Assembly (NCBI RefSeq): GCF_900116635.1
Contig: NZ_FPBJ01000032.1
Location: 1 to 35,171 of the forward strand
Length of the DNA: 35,171 bases
From: Xenorhabdus koppenhoeferi
Lineage (GTDB): Bacteria > Pseudomonadota > Gammaproteobacteria > Enterobacterales > Enterobacteriaceae
Direction: 5' to 3'
The notes under the pieces are model-generated. The model was not told the DNA's origin, did no database searches, and worked only from the letters and a program-made list of their open reading frames with translations. Shown here one piece after another: positions 1 through 7,725 of the stretch (position 1 is the first letter of the stretch; every line of letters starts with the position of its first letter). The translations under genes were made by a program, and so were the position numbers.

Positions 1-87
1 AATTTAACACGATTGCACACGGCCAATAATGATTTAACACCCGTGGAATATGAAATGGCCTTCGTAAACGTGTCCGATTTTTCTTGA
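1..87 (+). CDS. IS3-family transposase OrfB, C-terminal end (partial)
   Basis: Frame 1 is open from the first base to a TGA at 85-87 and gives 28 residues, including RLHTANNDLTPVEYEM. This matches the conserved tail of IS3-family OrfB (DDE integrase-type) transposases, which usually reads R-x-H-x-x-N-x-L-[ST]-P-x-x-[FY]-E. The rest of the gene, with the catalytic DDE residues, lies outside the window. The family call is firm from this tail; the exact IS cannot be named. It shows that the left edge of the region is bounded by a mobile element. Confidence 0.8.
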   Translation, partial: NLTRLHTANNDLTPVEYEMAFVNVSDFS

Positions 88-95
88 GCAGAACA
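1..95 (+). mobile_element. Right end of an IS3-family insertion sequence
   Basis: The stretch 70-95 begins with GTGTCC and ends in CA. It overlaps the transposase stop codon, as right inverted repeats of IS3-group elements often do (their left repeats carry TGGACAC). The left end is outside the window, so the inverted repeat cannot be confirmed by pairing. The boundary at about 95 is inference. Confidence 0.5.
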
Positions 96-155
96 GTTTC
101 TGAGATGTTAGATACCGTGATTGAGAGCAGTAAGGAATAGGCGAAGAGATAACGC

Positions 156-192
156 GGTGATGGCAGGGGGCAACCTGCCAACGCCGCTCACC
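156..192 (+). promoter_or_regulatory. Inverted repeat in the symE leader
   Basis: TGGCAGG (161-167) and CCTGCCA (174-180) can form a perfect 7-bp stem with a 6-base loop. An outer pair GGTGA (156-160)/TCACC (188-192) can extend it around an internal loop. The structure ends 13 bases before the GAGGAG ribosome binding site at 206-211. In E. coli symE is silenced by the antisense RNA SymR over its 5' region; this hairpin could be a comparable RNA control region or an operator. No LexA-box-like sequence was seen between 96 and 215. Confidence 0.35.
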
Positions 193-215
193 ATAAGCAA
201 CTACTGAGGAGTTGA

Positions 216-539
216 ATGATGGCTAAGGCGCATTCTAAGCAAAACCGCGCGGTAAATAAAGCCGCTAAAACAGAACGTTATTACACCGTGGGATACGTGC
301 CGCAAAACGACAGGGCCACAGCCCCGCCCGCAATACACCTTAAGGGGCAATGGCTTAAGGCCGCAGGCTTTGAGACTGGCGGCTCGGTCACGGTGAAGAT
401 CATGGCGGGCTGTCTGGTATTGATCCCCGACAGTGACGAGACGCACAGCCTCAGGCAGCAATACCAGCAACAGCGGGCGCAAATCAGTGACATTAAGCTG
501 CGGATGCGGGAGTTGATTGGGGACGACAAAAGCCGCTAA
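216..539 (+). CDS. symE: SymE-like protein (type I addiction module toxin family)
   Basis: The 107-residue product has the SymE core: a YTVGYVP segment, PAIHLKGQWLKAAGF (about residues 39-53), GGSVTVKIMAGCLVLIPD (about 55-72), and a charged C-terminal helix. E. coli SymE has the same IxLKGQWLxxAGF and VxVKVMxGCIVL blocks and a similar length of 113 residues. The fold is AbrB-like; E. coli SymE was described as an SOS-induced toxin controlled by the antisense RNA SymR, with RNA cleavage or nucleoid condensation proposed. Two adjacent ATGs (216 and 219) follow GAGGAG at 206-211; the second has the better spacing (7 bases). The gene is convergent with the Rhs immunity/effector genes. SymE-like genes beside rhs loci are familiar in Xenorhabdus and Photorhabdus, so the pairing may matter. 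The family call is strong; toxicity here is unproven. Confidence 0.85.
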   Translation: MMAKAHSKQNRAVNKAAKTERYYTVGYVPQNDRATAPPAIHLKGQWLKAAGFETGGSVTVKIMAGCLVLIPDSDETHSLRQQYQQQRAQISDIKLRMRELIGDDKSR

Positions 540-571
540 GGGCAGAGATTGAGCGGCTCTTGACAGAACAA

Positions 572-601
572 AGCCGGAAGATCTCGGGGATCTTTCCGGC
601 T
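572..601. terminator. Hairpin between convergent symE and the immunity gene
   Basis: AGCCGGAAGATC (572-583) pairs with GATCTTTCCGGCT (589-601), with one bulged T and a 5-base loop. It lies between the symE stop (539) and the stop of the opposing gene (616). Its position suggests a bidirectional terminator, but there is no clean T-run on either side. Confidence 0.55.
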
Positions 602-615
602 GATTTCAAGGATTA

Positions 616-915
616 TTAATCGCCGCTTATTCTAATAAAACTGATTTCTTTTCCGTTTACTTTTTCAATGATCTTATGCAGTTCATCTTTTCCTTCAATA
701 ATTCTATCTTTCATTTCAGACAATTCATGAATAAAAGAACTTGCATCCTTTTTCTTTAATAAACAATCAGTTTTATAGTAATCCTTAATCTTTCTTAAAT
801 TCTTCGCACTACTCCATCTCGTTGAAGAGGAGAATATATTTGAATGTAGAGATTCGCTCATAACAACATGAATAATTTCATTATCTTCTGTTGTAAAATG
901 TATATCCAGTCCCAT
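616..915 (-). CDS. Candidate immunity protein for the Rhs toxin
   Basis: This 99-residue protein begins MGLDIHFTTEDNEIIHVVMS, has no signal peptide or membrane segment, and has a Lys/Glu-rich, probably helical second half. I do not recognise a named family. The immunity role is inferred from position: it lies directly after the rhs toxin tip on the same strand with a 7-bp gap. Its ribosome binding site (GAGGA, about 920-924) overlaps the rhs stop codon, so translation is probably coupled. It is strikingly AT-rich, like the rhs C-terminal tip and unlike the GC-rich rhs core, as expected for a toxin-immunity cassette exchanged as a unit. It should be cytoplasmic and bind the toxin domain. Confidence 0.7.
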   Translation of the reverse strand: MGLDIHFTTEDNEIIHVVMSESLHSNIFSSSTRWSSAKNLRKIKDYYKTDCLLKKKDASSFIHELSEMKDRIIEGKDELHKIIEKVNGKEISFIRISGD

Positions 916-922
916 AATATCC

Positions 923-3900
923 TCAAAAAATCACATCTGTAGGCTTAAGATCTTTAAACACACTTTGTGGAAATGCTGTGACTAGATCACCATTCGATTC
1001 AGTCACAACCCTTACTTTATTTAATATTTCACCTTCCGGGGTTATACCTACATTTTTCTTCAAAGTTTTTTCATATATAAAACGATCACCATCGCGAATA
1101 ATTCTATCTGACTTACGGAATACATCCCTTATGGTTGATTTAACATCAGCATTATTGAGAGTCCATTTACTCTTATGTGACCAGCCTAGGACATTACCAA
1201 CATGCCTATCCTTAACATGCTGAACACCATCTTTAGTTAGGTTTATTTTTTTAGGCGGGGTTGGGCATGGTGCTAACCCGAACGGGTCTATCCAAGACGT
1301 CGGATTGGACACATAAGCATAGGGATTCTCACCCCCCAATAAGCCAATGGGGTCAGGCGTCAGATACTGCCCGGCCACCGGCGAATAATACCGGAACCGA
1401 TTGTAGACCAGCCCGCTCTCCTGATCCAGCCATTGTCCGGCAAATTTTAAGCCCGGGTTCAGTGCCGCATTTTCCCCCAACACGCCCAGACGCAGCCCGT
1501 ACAGGCTCTGCGGCGGCTGCCGCCAGACCCGGTGTCCGGCGGTATCAAACAGCGCCAGCGGCTCACCCGTCGGTGCGCACACCGCATACTGCGTCTGTAC
1601 CTCGCCGGCAATCAGCTCACTGCGGTTTTCCGGGTTGGGGGTGAAGAACTGGATTTGTTGCGCCAGCAGCTGCCAGCCATCAAACACCAGATGGCGGATA
1701 CTGTACAAACGATGATGGCGGTATTCGCGGATTTCCGCCGGCACATCGCCGTCCCACAGGTAAGTGGTGCGGCTGCCCGCCTGCTTGCACACTTTTTCGG
1801 TGCGCCGCCCGAAGGCATCATAGCGATAGTCCCACTGCTGGCCACCCGGGGTCCGCATCCCAATCAACTGGTTCTGGCTGTTCCAGCGGAATCTGGTCAG
1901 TTGTGGGCGATGACCGTCCTGCCACAGCTGCATGGCGGTCATCCGGCCTGCCTCGTCGTATTCAAACAGATGCTGACCCGCCTGCCGCAGCCGGTGTCCC
2001 TTCTGGTAGAGCCGCTCGTTGTCAATTTCGTGCCGGCCGTCGAAACGGCGGGCGGGGTAACCACAGGCATCATACTGATAATGCTCCCGCAACCGGTCGC
2101 CGTCACTGACCGACGTAACCTGACCGTTGCCGTTGACGACATAGCGTAGCCATTGCCGTTCATCATTGGCGGCCACCAGATTCAGTGCTGCATCGTAACG
2201 ATATTCCCGGTCCAGTCCCGCGAGTGTCGGCTGAGGAATATCCGCCACTTCATGCGCCGCAAAAAACTCGGTATTGCGGCCGGCACGTTGCGCCGTCAGT
2301 TGCCCCATCAGGGTATGTTCCTGACGCAGGATAAAGCCTTTGTCTGACTGGCGATGCCATTCGTGCCCGTCCTCATCCCGCTCAAGGGTGAGCTGATGCT
2401 CACCACTGATATTGAGCAGGCTAATTTCGCCCACCTTATTGACCTGTGTGCCCGCTTTCCAGCTCCGGCCATCGGGCGTGTAAAGGGTGCGTTCTGCCGT
2501 GGCATTGTCGGGATACTCACGTTGGATTTCACCATAGGGCTGCACTTCTTTCACCATACGGCCTTTGTCATCGTATTCAAAGGTCAGCGGTTCAGCGTCC
2601 GGCGCGGTCACTTCAAGTAAGCGCCCCAGAATATCGTAAGCGTAAATGGTGGTGCCTTCCGGCATGTGCATGGCGGTCATCTGCCCGGCGGCATCATAGT
2701 CATAGCGGGTGACGTTATTCAGTGCATCCCGCTTTTCAATGCAGTTGCCATTGCCGTCATAGGCATAATGCCATTGGGTGCCGGCGTAGTCGGTCTCGGT
2801 TACCACCCGACCGTCGGCATCCAGCTGATAACGGTAGCTTTCCCCCTGCGGGTTAATGACTTCCAGCAGTTGCAGGCTGTCAGGGTCGTAGCGGTACTGC
2901 CAGCGGTGGCCTTCACCGTCAATCCGACCAACCGGCAGGTCAAACGGCCCGTATTCGATATGCCATTTCACCCCGCGGGCATCGGTCCATCGGGTGAGGT
3001 TGCCGTGGCGGTCATGGCGGAAGCGCTCCAGACTGTTGTTAGGACGGTCACTTAAGGCGAGGCGGTGATGACGGTCATATTCCCACAACCATAAAGCCCC
3101 ACCGCCCGATGACAGCCGTTGCAACCGGTCTTGGCTGTCGTAACCCAGCCGCAGGCTGCGGTTTTCTTCATCAAACAGTTTCGTCAGCCGCTGGTGGCGA
3201 TCATATTCCCACGTCCGTTTGTTTCCCTCATTGTCTTCGGCGGCGATAACCAGCCCAAATGCATTGCGGGTCAGGGTGGTTTTGCTGCCGTCAGGGGCAA
3301 TAAAACATTCGGCATGGCCCTTATCATCGTATTGCTGCCACCAGACCCGCTTTAGCGGGTCGGTCATGCTGGCCAGCCGGTCATCCTCATCGTAGTGATA
3401 CTGCCATATGGCACCGCCGGCATCGGTAAACGCCGTGACCAGCCCGGTATCCGCCAGATAATCCAGTTGCAGAACCTGCCCTTCAGGCAAAATCTGCCGC
3501 TGCAGGTTACCCCACTCATCGTACTCATAGCGGGTGACATGACCGCACGGGGTTTCCACCTGAGTGACCTGTTGCTCCACGTTATAATGCCAGGTGGTGG
3601 TATGGCCCTGTGGCGTGGCGGAGCGGGTGATACCGGGTTCATAGGCCAGCCGGACGGGGTAATAGCCCCCGCTGCCGACGCTTTCAATGCAGCGCCCCTG
3701 TGCATCATATACATAATCTACGGCAGTCTGGTCACCGTCCGACCAGCGGCTAATCAATCCCTGTGCATTGTATTCATAGAACAGGTGGAATTGCTGGGCA
3801 CTGTCCGCTTCTGCCAGCCAGCCATTGTCGTGATAGTCATAGCGCACCATAACTTCATTGAGACCCCTGTCGCTGCGGCGGATGTCAGTCAGCAACCCGT

Positions 3901-5245
3901 CTTCGCGGTACAGCAACACTAGCTCGGGGCCGTCGCTGTGGGTGACCCGGTTTAGCTGATACTGTTCGTCATAATGAAACTCAATGGTATTGTCGTTGCG
4001 GTCACGCAGGGCAGACAGCTGCCAGCGCTGTGTGCCGGCGGTTGCTGAGATGCCCGGATGAGTAAAATATTTTCTGACCGGCTGATTGCGTTCGGTCAAT
4101 ACGAAGCCCTGTTTTTGCCGGCTCAGCGTAAATTCCGGGTGCTCCGGGTTGATGCTGTGGTCAACGCTTTGGGGCAGGGCAAAGTGCAGGGAGGCGCCTT
4201 CCAGCGTCAGGACTTCTATCCGGTCGCCGGTGACGATAACGGCTTCGGAGAAGTTGTCCAGCCAGTTTTCACCCAGTAAGCCCCGTAATCCCGGTGACCA
4301 GCTGCGGGTGAAGGTCAGCGGTATCGTCTGCCCCAGTTCAAGCTCGGTGCGCTGGTCAGACAGGCTGCCGGTGGTCACGTCTATCGGGTCGCCTGAGAAG
4401 AATTTTTTGGTGGCCTGGGTGTAACGCTTGACCCCTTTGTTGGCTTTAAACGCTGTTTTGGCACACACCAGCGTTTTGCCCTTCAGGACATTGCCGGCTT
4501 TTTTGGCCCCCAGTTTCGTCCCGGCCAGCACCGCCTGCCGGCCGGTTTTGGTCAGCAGTTTGCCGACACCTTTTATCAGCCCGCGTGTCGGGGGTACCAG
4601 AAATTCCACCGCCACCAGTAACGCCCGCTGCCAGCCGGAGAACTCTTCTTCAATGTCCAGGTAAGTCCCCTGACCGGAGCCGATAAAGACCTTGCTGGCA
4701 CCCCCTTTGATGGCGGCACCACACTCCAGTTTGTCGCCGACCCGCGCCGCCGGCTGGCCGTTGATAAACACCGACTCACTGCCTTGCGCTATTGATGGCG
4801 GCGACGGGTGTTTGCTGCACTTGGCTATGTCTACCGTCGCCCGCGCGGCCGGTTTCCCTTCAATCATGACGTTACCGGAGCCACTGTCCAGCATCCCGTC
4901 CGGCGAGCCGAAGCTGTCGACAAAGTTCGTGACGGCCGAGCTGGCCGCTGCAATGGCATCGCTGGCCAGATAGGTTAACCCGCTGCCGGCGGCCGCCACA
5001 ATCAGGGTGGCCCCCAGTCCGCCGGTGCCCGCAACCAGCAACCCCACCGCCCCAAAAATGGCCGCCCCAATCAGGGCACCGGCCACTGCCCCCGTCAGGG
5101 CACCCAAGAAGCTCTTATGCTGGATGGGGTCGCCTTTGCGTGCGGCTGCCGGCCCTCTGGCACCGCCCGCAGGCGGCAAGGGCGGCCGGGCATGGGTGGC
5201 CCCGACCCGGGCAATCCGGGTAATAATTTCATCACCTAATCCCAT
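923..5245 (-). CDS. PAAR-domain Rhs effector with C-terminal toxin (T6SS)
   Basis: 1440-residue polymorphic T6SS effector. The N-terminus carries the prePAAR motif AARKGDPIQH (about 34-43), glycine/alanine-rich hydrophobic segments (about 46-105) and a PAAR domain (about 107-195) that would cap the VgrG spike. The Rhs cage starts near GDPIDVTTG (about 282-290) and holds many YD repeats such as YEYDEWGNL and YRYDAFGRR. It ends with the core YNRFRYYSPVAGQYLTPDPIG and then DPFGL. DPIG, exactly 18 residues and DPFGL match the Rhs aspartyl-protease self-cleavage motif. The remaining 116 residues (926-1273) are the toxin: HVKDRHV, KSKW, DRFIYEK and VRVVTESNGDLVTAFP recall BECR-fold (EndoU-like) ribonucleases, though this is pattern-level only. 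The start follows AAGGAG at good spacing. The DNA changes sharply from GC-rich core to AT-rich tip near 1260. Neighbours are the Eag chaperone upstream and a candidate immunity gene downstream. Confidence 0.93.
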   Translation of the reverse strand: MGLGDEIITRIARVGATHARPPLPPAGGARGPAAARKGDPIQHKSFLGALTGAVAGALIGAAIFGAVGLLVAGTGGLGATLIVAAAGSGLTYLASDAIAAASSAVTNFVDSFGSPDGMLDSGSGNVMIEGKPAARATVDIAKCSKHPSPPSIAQGSESVFINGQPAARVGDKLECGAAIKGGASKVFIGSGQGTYLDIEEEFSGWQRALLVAVEFLVPPTRGLIKGVGKLLTKTGRQAVLAGTKLGAKKAGNVLKGKTLVCAKTAFKANKGVKRYTQATKKFFSGDPIDVTTGSLSDQRTELELGQTIPLTFTRSWSPGLRGLLGENWLDNFSEAVIVTGDRIEVLTLEGASLHFALPQSVDHSINPEHPEFTLSRQKQGFVLTERNQPVRKYFTHPGISATAGTQRWQLSALRDRNDNTIEFHYDEQYQLNRVTHSDGPELVLLYREDGLLTDIRRSDRGLNEVMVRYDYHDNGWLAEADSAQQFHLFYEYNAQGLISRWSDGDQTAVDYVYDAQGRCIESVGSGGYYPVRLAYEPGITRSATPQGHTTTWHYNVEQQVTQVETPCGHVTRYEYDEWGNLQRQILPEGQVLQLDYLADTGLVTAFTDAGGAIWQYHYDEDDRLASMTDPLKRVWWQQYDDKGHAECFIAPDGSKTTLTRNAFGLVIAAEDNEGNKRTWEYDRHQRLTKLFDEENRSLRLGYDSQDRLQRLSSGGGALWLWEYDRHHRLALSDRPNNSLERFRHDRHGNLTRWTDARGVKWHIEYGPFDLPVGRIDGEGHRWQYRYDPDSLQLLEVINPQGESYRYQLDADGRVVTETDYAGTQWHYAYDGNGNCIEKRDALNNVTRYDYDAAGQMTAMHMPEGTTIYAYDILGRLLEVTAPDAEPLTFEYDDKGRMVKEVQPYGEIQREYPDNATAERTLYTPDGRSWKAGTQVNKVGEISLLNISGEHQLTLERDEDGHEWHRQSDKGFILRQEHTLMGQLTAQRAGRNTEFFAAHEVADIPQPTLAGLDREYRYDAALNLVAANDERQWLRYVVNGNGQVTSVSDGDRLREHYQYDACGYPARRFDGRHEIDNERLYQKGHRLRQAGQHLFEYDEAGRMTAMQLWQDGHRPQLTRFRWNSQNQLIGMRTPGGQQWDYRYDAFGRRTEKVCKQAGSRTTYLWDGDVPAEIREYRHHRLYSIRHLVFDGWQLLAQQIQFFTPNPENRSELIAGEVQTQYAVCAPTGEPLALFDTAGHRVWRQPPQSLYGLRLGVLGENAALNPGLKFAGQWLDQESGLVYNRFRYYSPVAGQYLTPDPIGLLGGENPYAYVSNPTSWIDPFGLAPCPTPPKKINLTKDGVQHVKDRHVGNVLGWSHKSKWTLNNADVKSTIRDVFRKSDRIIRDGDRFIYEKTLKKNVGITPEGEILNKVRVVTESNGDLVTAFPQSVFKDLKPTDVIF

Positions 5246-5257
5246 ATCGGCTTCTCC

Positions 5258-5677
5258 TTATGCCGCCTGAAAACTGGTCACCACCGCCAGTAAGGCCTCC
5301 CGCTGCCCGGTATTAAAGGGCTGTGGGGAAGTCAGGTTAAACGCCAGCAGCTGACTGTCCCGGATTTGCAGCACCACCGTCTGGTGCATTTCCCCTTCCG
5401 GGCTTTGCCACTGGTAATCCAGCCGCCATGCCATATCGCCACTGAGTTCGGTTTGCAGCCGCTGGTGCTCCTGATACCCCGGCAGGTGGGTCACAAACTG
5501 CGTCAGTGTCTGTTCATAATAAGTATTGCTGTCGGTACCTGCCGGCACCGTGGTGCGGTTAATCACCAGATTGACACCGCTGTCATCCGGCAGCACAAAC
5601 ACGTGCATCGATTCGTCACGCCAGCCGGCGGGAATGTTCAGGGTGCCTTCATTCATCTGGTAGGGTTGTGTGCTCAT
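5258..5677 (-). CDS. Eag-type T6SS effector chaperone (DUF1795/DcrB-like)
   Basis: 139 residues, soluble, starting MSTQPYQMNEGTLNIPAGWRD. The N-terminal F/L-x-IPxGW-x-D-x-S/M pattern, the central NLVINRTTVPAGTDSNTYYE and the beta-rich ending (VVLQIRDSQLLAFNLTSPQPF) fit the DUF1795/DcrB-related Eag family. These chaperones bind and shield the prePAAR-linked hydrophobic segments of PAAR effectors and load them onto VgrG. It sits between vgrG and rhs and ends 12 bp before the rhs start, the usual place for the chaperone dedicated to a prePAAR/TM Rhs protein. The partner Rhs has exactly that N-terminal type, which supports the call. It acts in the cytoplasm and is not expected to be secreted. Confidence 0.85.
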   Translation of the reverse strand: MSTQPYQMNEGTLNIPAGWRDESMHVFVLPDDSGVNLVINRTTVPAGTDSNTYYEQTLTQFVTHLPGYQEHQRLQTELSGDMAWRLDYQWQSPEGEMHQTVVLQIRDSQLLAFNLTSPQPFNTGQREALLAVVTSFQAA

Positions 5678-5775
5678 GGGTTTTCCTTTTCACTCTTTTT
5701 GTATCATCAATTTTCAGCCCGCCGCAGAAAAATTCTGCTGCACGGATTTCAGTCCTGTTGCCGGACTGCCCGGAC

Positions 5776-7710
5776 TCAGTTCAGGGTGATGACTTCTTTC
5801 CCGTTAATAATGACGGTGTTACCGGTAATATAGATATTGCCGTCAGTATCAATCGAGAGGCTCCCTTTAGTGTTGCCGATGGTGATGCCGCTTTCAGTGG
5901 ACTGAATGGTGATTTGTCCTTTGACACTGAGTACGCTGGTTTTTTCCACGGTGACCTGCCGTGTCCCGATACAGCTTACTTCCATGCCGACCACCTCTTT
6001 ATGACGGTCAGCGCGTACACTGATGGCCTGATTGTGCCCGACACTCTCGGTATGGTCGTGCATTACGCGGGTGCTGCGGTCATTGAGCACGATGGTGTCC
6101 ATGTCCTTCTGTGCGTGCAGTGACAACTTTTCACTGCCTTTGGCATCCTCAAACAGCAGCTCATTATAGCCTTCGCCCTTGTGCGTTTTAGAGCGGAACG
6201 CCATCTGGGTTTTGCTGCCCGGCAGCCCGCCCGGCGGGATGTTGCTCGCATGGTAGGTTCTGCCGGTGACGATGGGTTGATCCGGGTCGCCATGCAGAAA
6301 ATCCACCACCACTTCCTGACCGATGCGCGGGATAGCGAGCATGCCCCAGCCCTGTCCCGCCCACGGCTGGGTCACCCGGATCCAGCAGGAACTCTGGTCA
6401 TCAGATTTGCCGTAGCGATCCCACGGGAACTGGAGGCGGATGCGTCCGTACTGGTCACAGAAGATTTCTTCCCCGGCAGGTCCCACCACTTTGGCAATCT
6501 GCGGGCCGTCAATACCGGGTTTCGGCAGCGGCGTCGGCCGCCAGTGCTGGTTATGGCGGATGAAGCTGAACTGGCTGTGCAACGTGGTGCCGCTGTCGCC
6601 GGTGGCCGTCTCCAGGGCACCCGGCTGGTTGCCGGAATGGCTCGCGCTCACCACCTGCCACGGCTGATTCAGATCCGCCCGCGGGTGGTTGGTCAGAATG
6701 AACAGTTTCCCCGGCTGGATGGCAATCGCGTGACCGTGCCCCTGTCCGGTGATCGCATCGTTACGCAACGCTTCCAGCCGGTAGCGGGTGAAGGCTTTGC
6801 CGTGGGCTTCGTCTTTGAACCGGCCCGGATAATCGTAATGCTCGTAATACTGCGCCTGTAGCTGTTCGTCCTTCATCTGCTCACGAAATTCCGCCGGCCA
6901 TGCCGGATTTTTGAAGGTGTAGTCCTTCAGCTCAACCTGCGCCGGGCGCACCTGCGCGCTGCTGGTAAAACTGGTCACCGACGGCTCGCCCGTGGTACTG
7001 ATGTCACCCGGCTGATAAGGCAGCATAATGCCCGGCGGCACTGAACCGGCGTCGTCGGCGAACACCAGTGTGTTGCGTCCGTTACCGCATTCGAAGAAAT
7101 AGAAGATGCCTTCTTCCGCTGTCAGTCGTTGCAGGAAGTCAAAGTCGCTTTCCTGATACTGGACACAGAATTCCCGCTCTGGGTGCGGCTGGCGCAGGCT
7201 GAAGACCACGTCACGAATACCGTGCTCTTTGAGCAGGGTGGTGAGGATGGTCACGATATCCCGCTGCTGGAAGATGCGCGAGTTCTGCCGCAGGGAAGTG
7301 CGCCATAAATCCGGGCAAATCGTCATCTGGTAAGTGGTCTGGTGCAGTCCGGTGTTGCCCTGTTCAAAGCGGGCGACACAGCCACTGATGCTGCGCTGCT
7401 CTTTGCCGTCCTGCGTGATGGTGAGCGTCGCACTGCGATCGAGGACAGACGGGAAGTCAATGGCCGGATCAGCGCTCGTCAGCCCCACGTTGAGGGTAAA
7501 GAGCTGGGAGAACCCTTCGTTCAGCGTGAAATCGGTGACAACGAACGTCTGCGGTGGCAGGCCGCCTGCTGTCAGGGTAAATCGCAGGCCACTCGGGTCA
7601 CCACCCCCCACGCTTTTTACTTCGTTCCTCAACAGGCCAACGGCCTGCTGTCCCTGCTGGACAAGTGCCAGCCCTTTTTTAAGTTCCGCAATGTTCTTTT
7701 TCATTGACAT
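5776..7710 (-). CDS. vgrG: T6SS spike protein VgrG (TssI)
   Basis: 644 residues. The gp27-like base covers about residues 40-400 (LRFTLTAGGLPPQTFVVTDF at the front; FCVQYQESDFDFLQRLTAEEGIFYFFE is diagnostic). The gp5-like OB domain (about 410-490) contains QYGRIRLQFPWDRYG and WAGQGWGMLAIPRIGQEVVVDFLHGDPDQPIVTGRTYH. A beta-helix follows from FEDAKGSEKLSLHAQKDMD to the end at ITGNTVIINGKEVITLN. There is no extra C-terminal effector domain, so this is a structural, non-evolved VgrG that needs a PAAR partner; the Rhs protein two genes downstream supplies it. The ribosome binding site AGGGGGA precedes the ATG at 7710; a second in-frame ATG is at 7704. The 98-bp gap to the eag gene holds a small inverted repeat (GCAGAA/TTCTGC, 5724-5738) without a clear T-run. 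Confidence 0.97.
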   Translation of the reverse strand: MSMKKNIAELKKGLALVQQGQQAVGLLRNEVKSVGGGDPSGLRFTLTAGGLPPQTFVVTDFTLNEGFSQLFTLNVGLTSADPAIDFPSVLDRSATLTITQDGKEQRSISGCVARFEQGNTGLHQTTYQMTICPDLWRTSLRQNSRIFQQRDIVTILTTLLKEHGIRDVVFSLRQPHPEREFCVQYQESDFDFLQRLTAEEGIFYFFECGNGRNTLVFADDAGSVPPGIMLPYQPGDISTTGEPSVTSFTSSAQVRPAQVELKDYTFKNPAWPAEFREQMKDEQLQAQYYEHYDYPGRFKDEAHGKAFTRYRLEALRNDAITGQGHGHAIAIQPGKLFILTNHPRADLNQPWQVVSASHSGNQPGALETATGDSGTTLHSQFSFIRHNQHWRPTPLPKPGIDGPQIAKVVGPAGEEIFCDQYGRIRLQFPWDRYGKSDDQSSCWIRVTQPWAGQGWGMLAIPRIGQEVVVDFLHGDPDQPIVTGRTYHASNIPPGGLPGSKTQMAFRSKTHKGEGYNELLFEDAKGSEKLSLHAQKDMDTIVLNDRSTRVMHDHTESVGHNQAISVRADRHKEVVGMEVSCIGTRQVTVEKTSVLSVKGQITIQSTESGITIGNTKGSLSIDTDGNIYITGNTVIINGKEVITLN

Positions 7711-7725
7711 GGTCTGTCCCCCTGA

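Noticed and set aside
1532..2149. Long plus-strand open frame antisense to rhs (205 codons), with many similar ones between 978 and 4973.
   Set aside because: These mirror the GC-rich, repetitive YD-repeat coding strand of rhs, lack ribosome binding sites and resemble no family.
5724..5738. GCAGAA/TTCTGC inverted repeat between eag and vgrG as a terminator.
   Set aside because: Short stem, no T-run on the transcribed strand, and the genes on either side are expected to be co-expressed.
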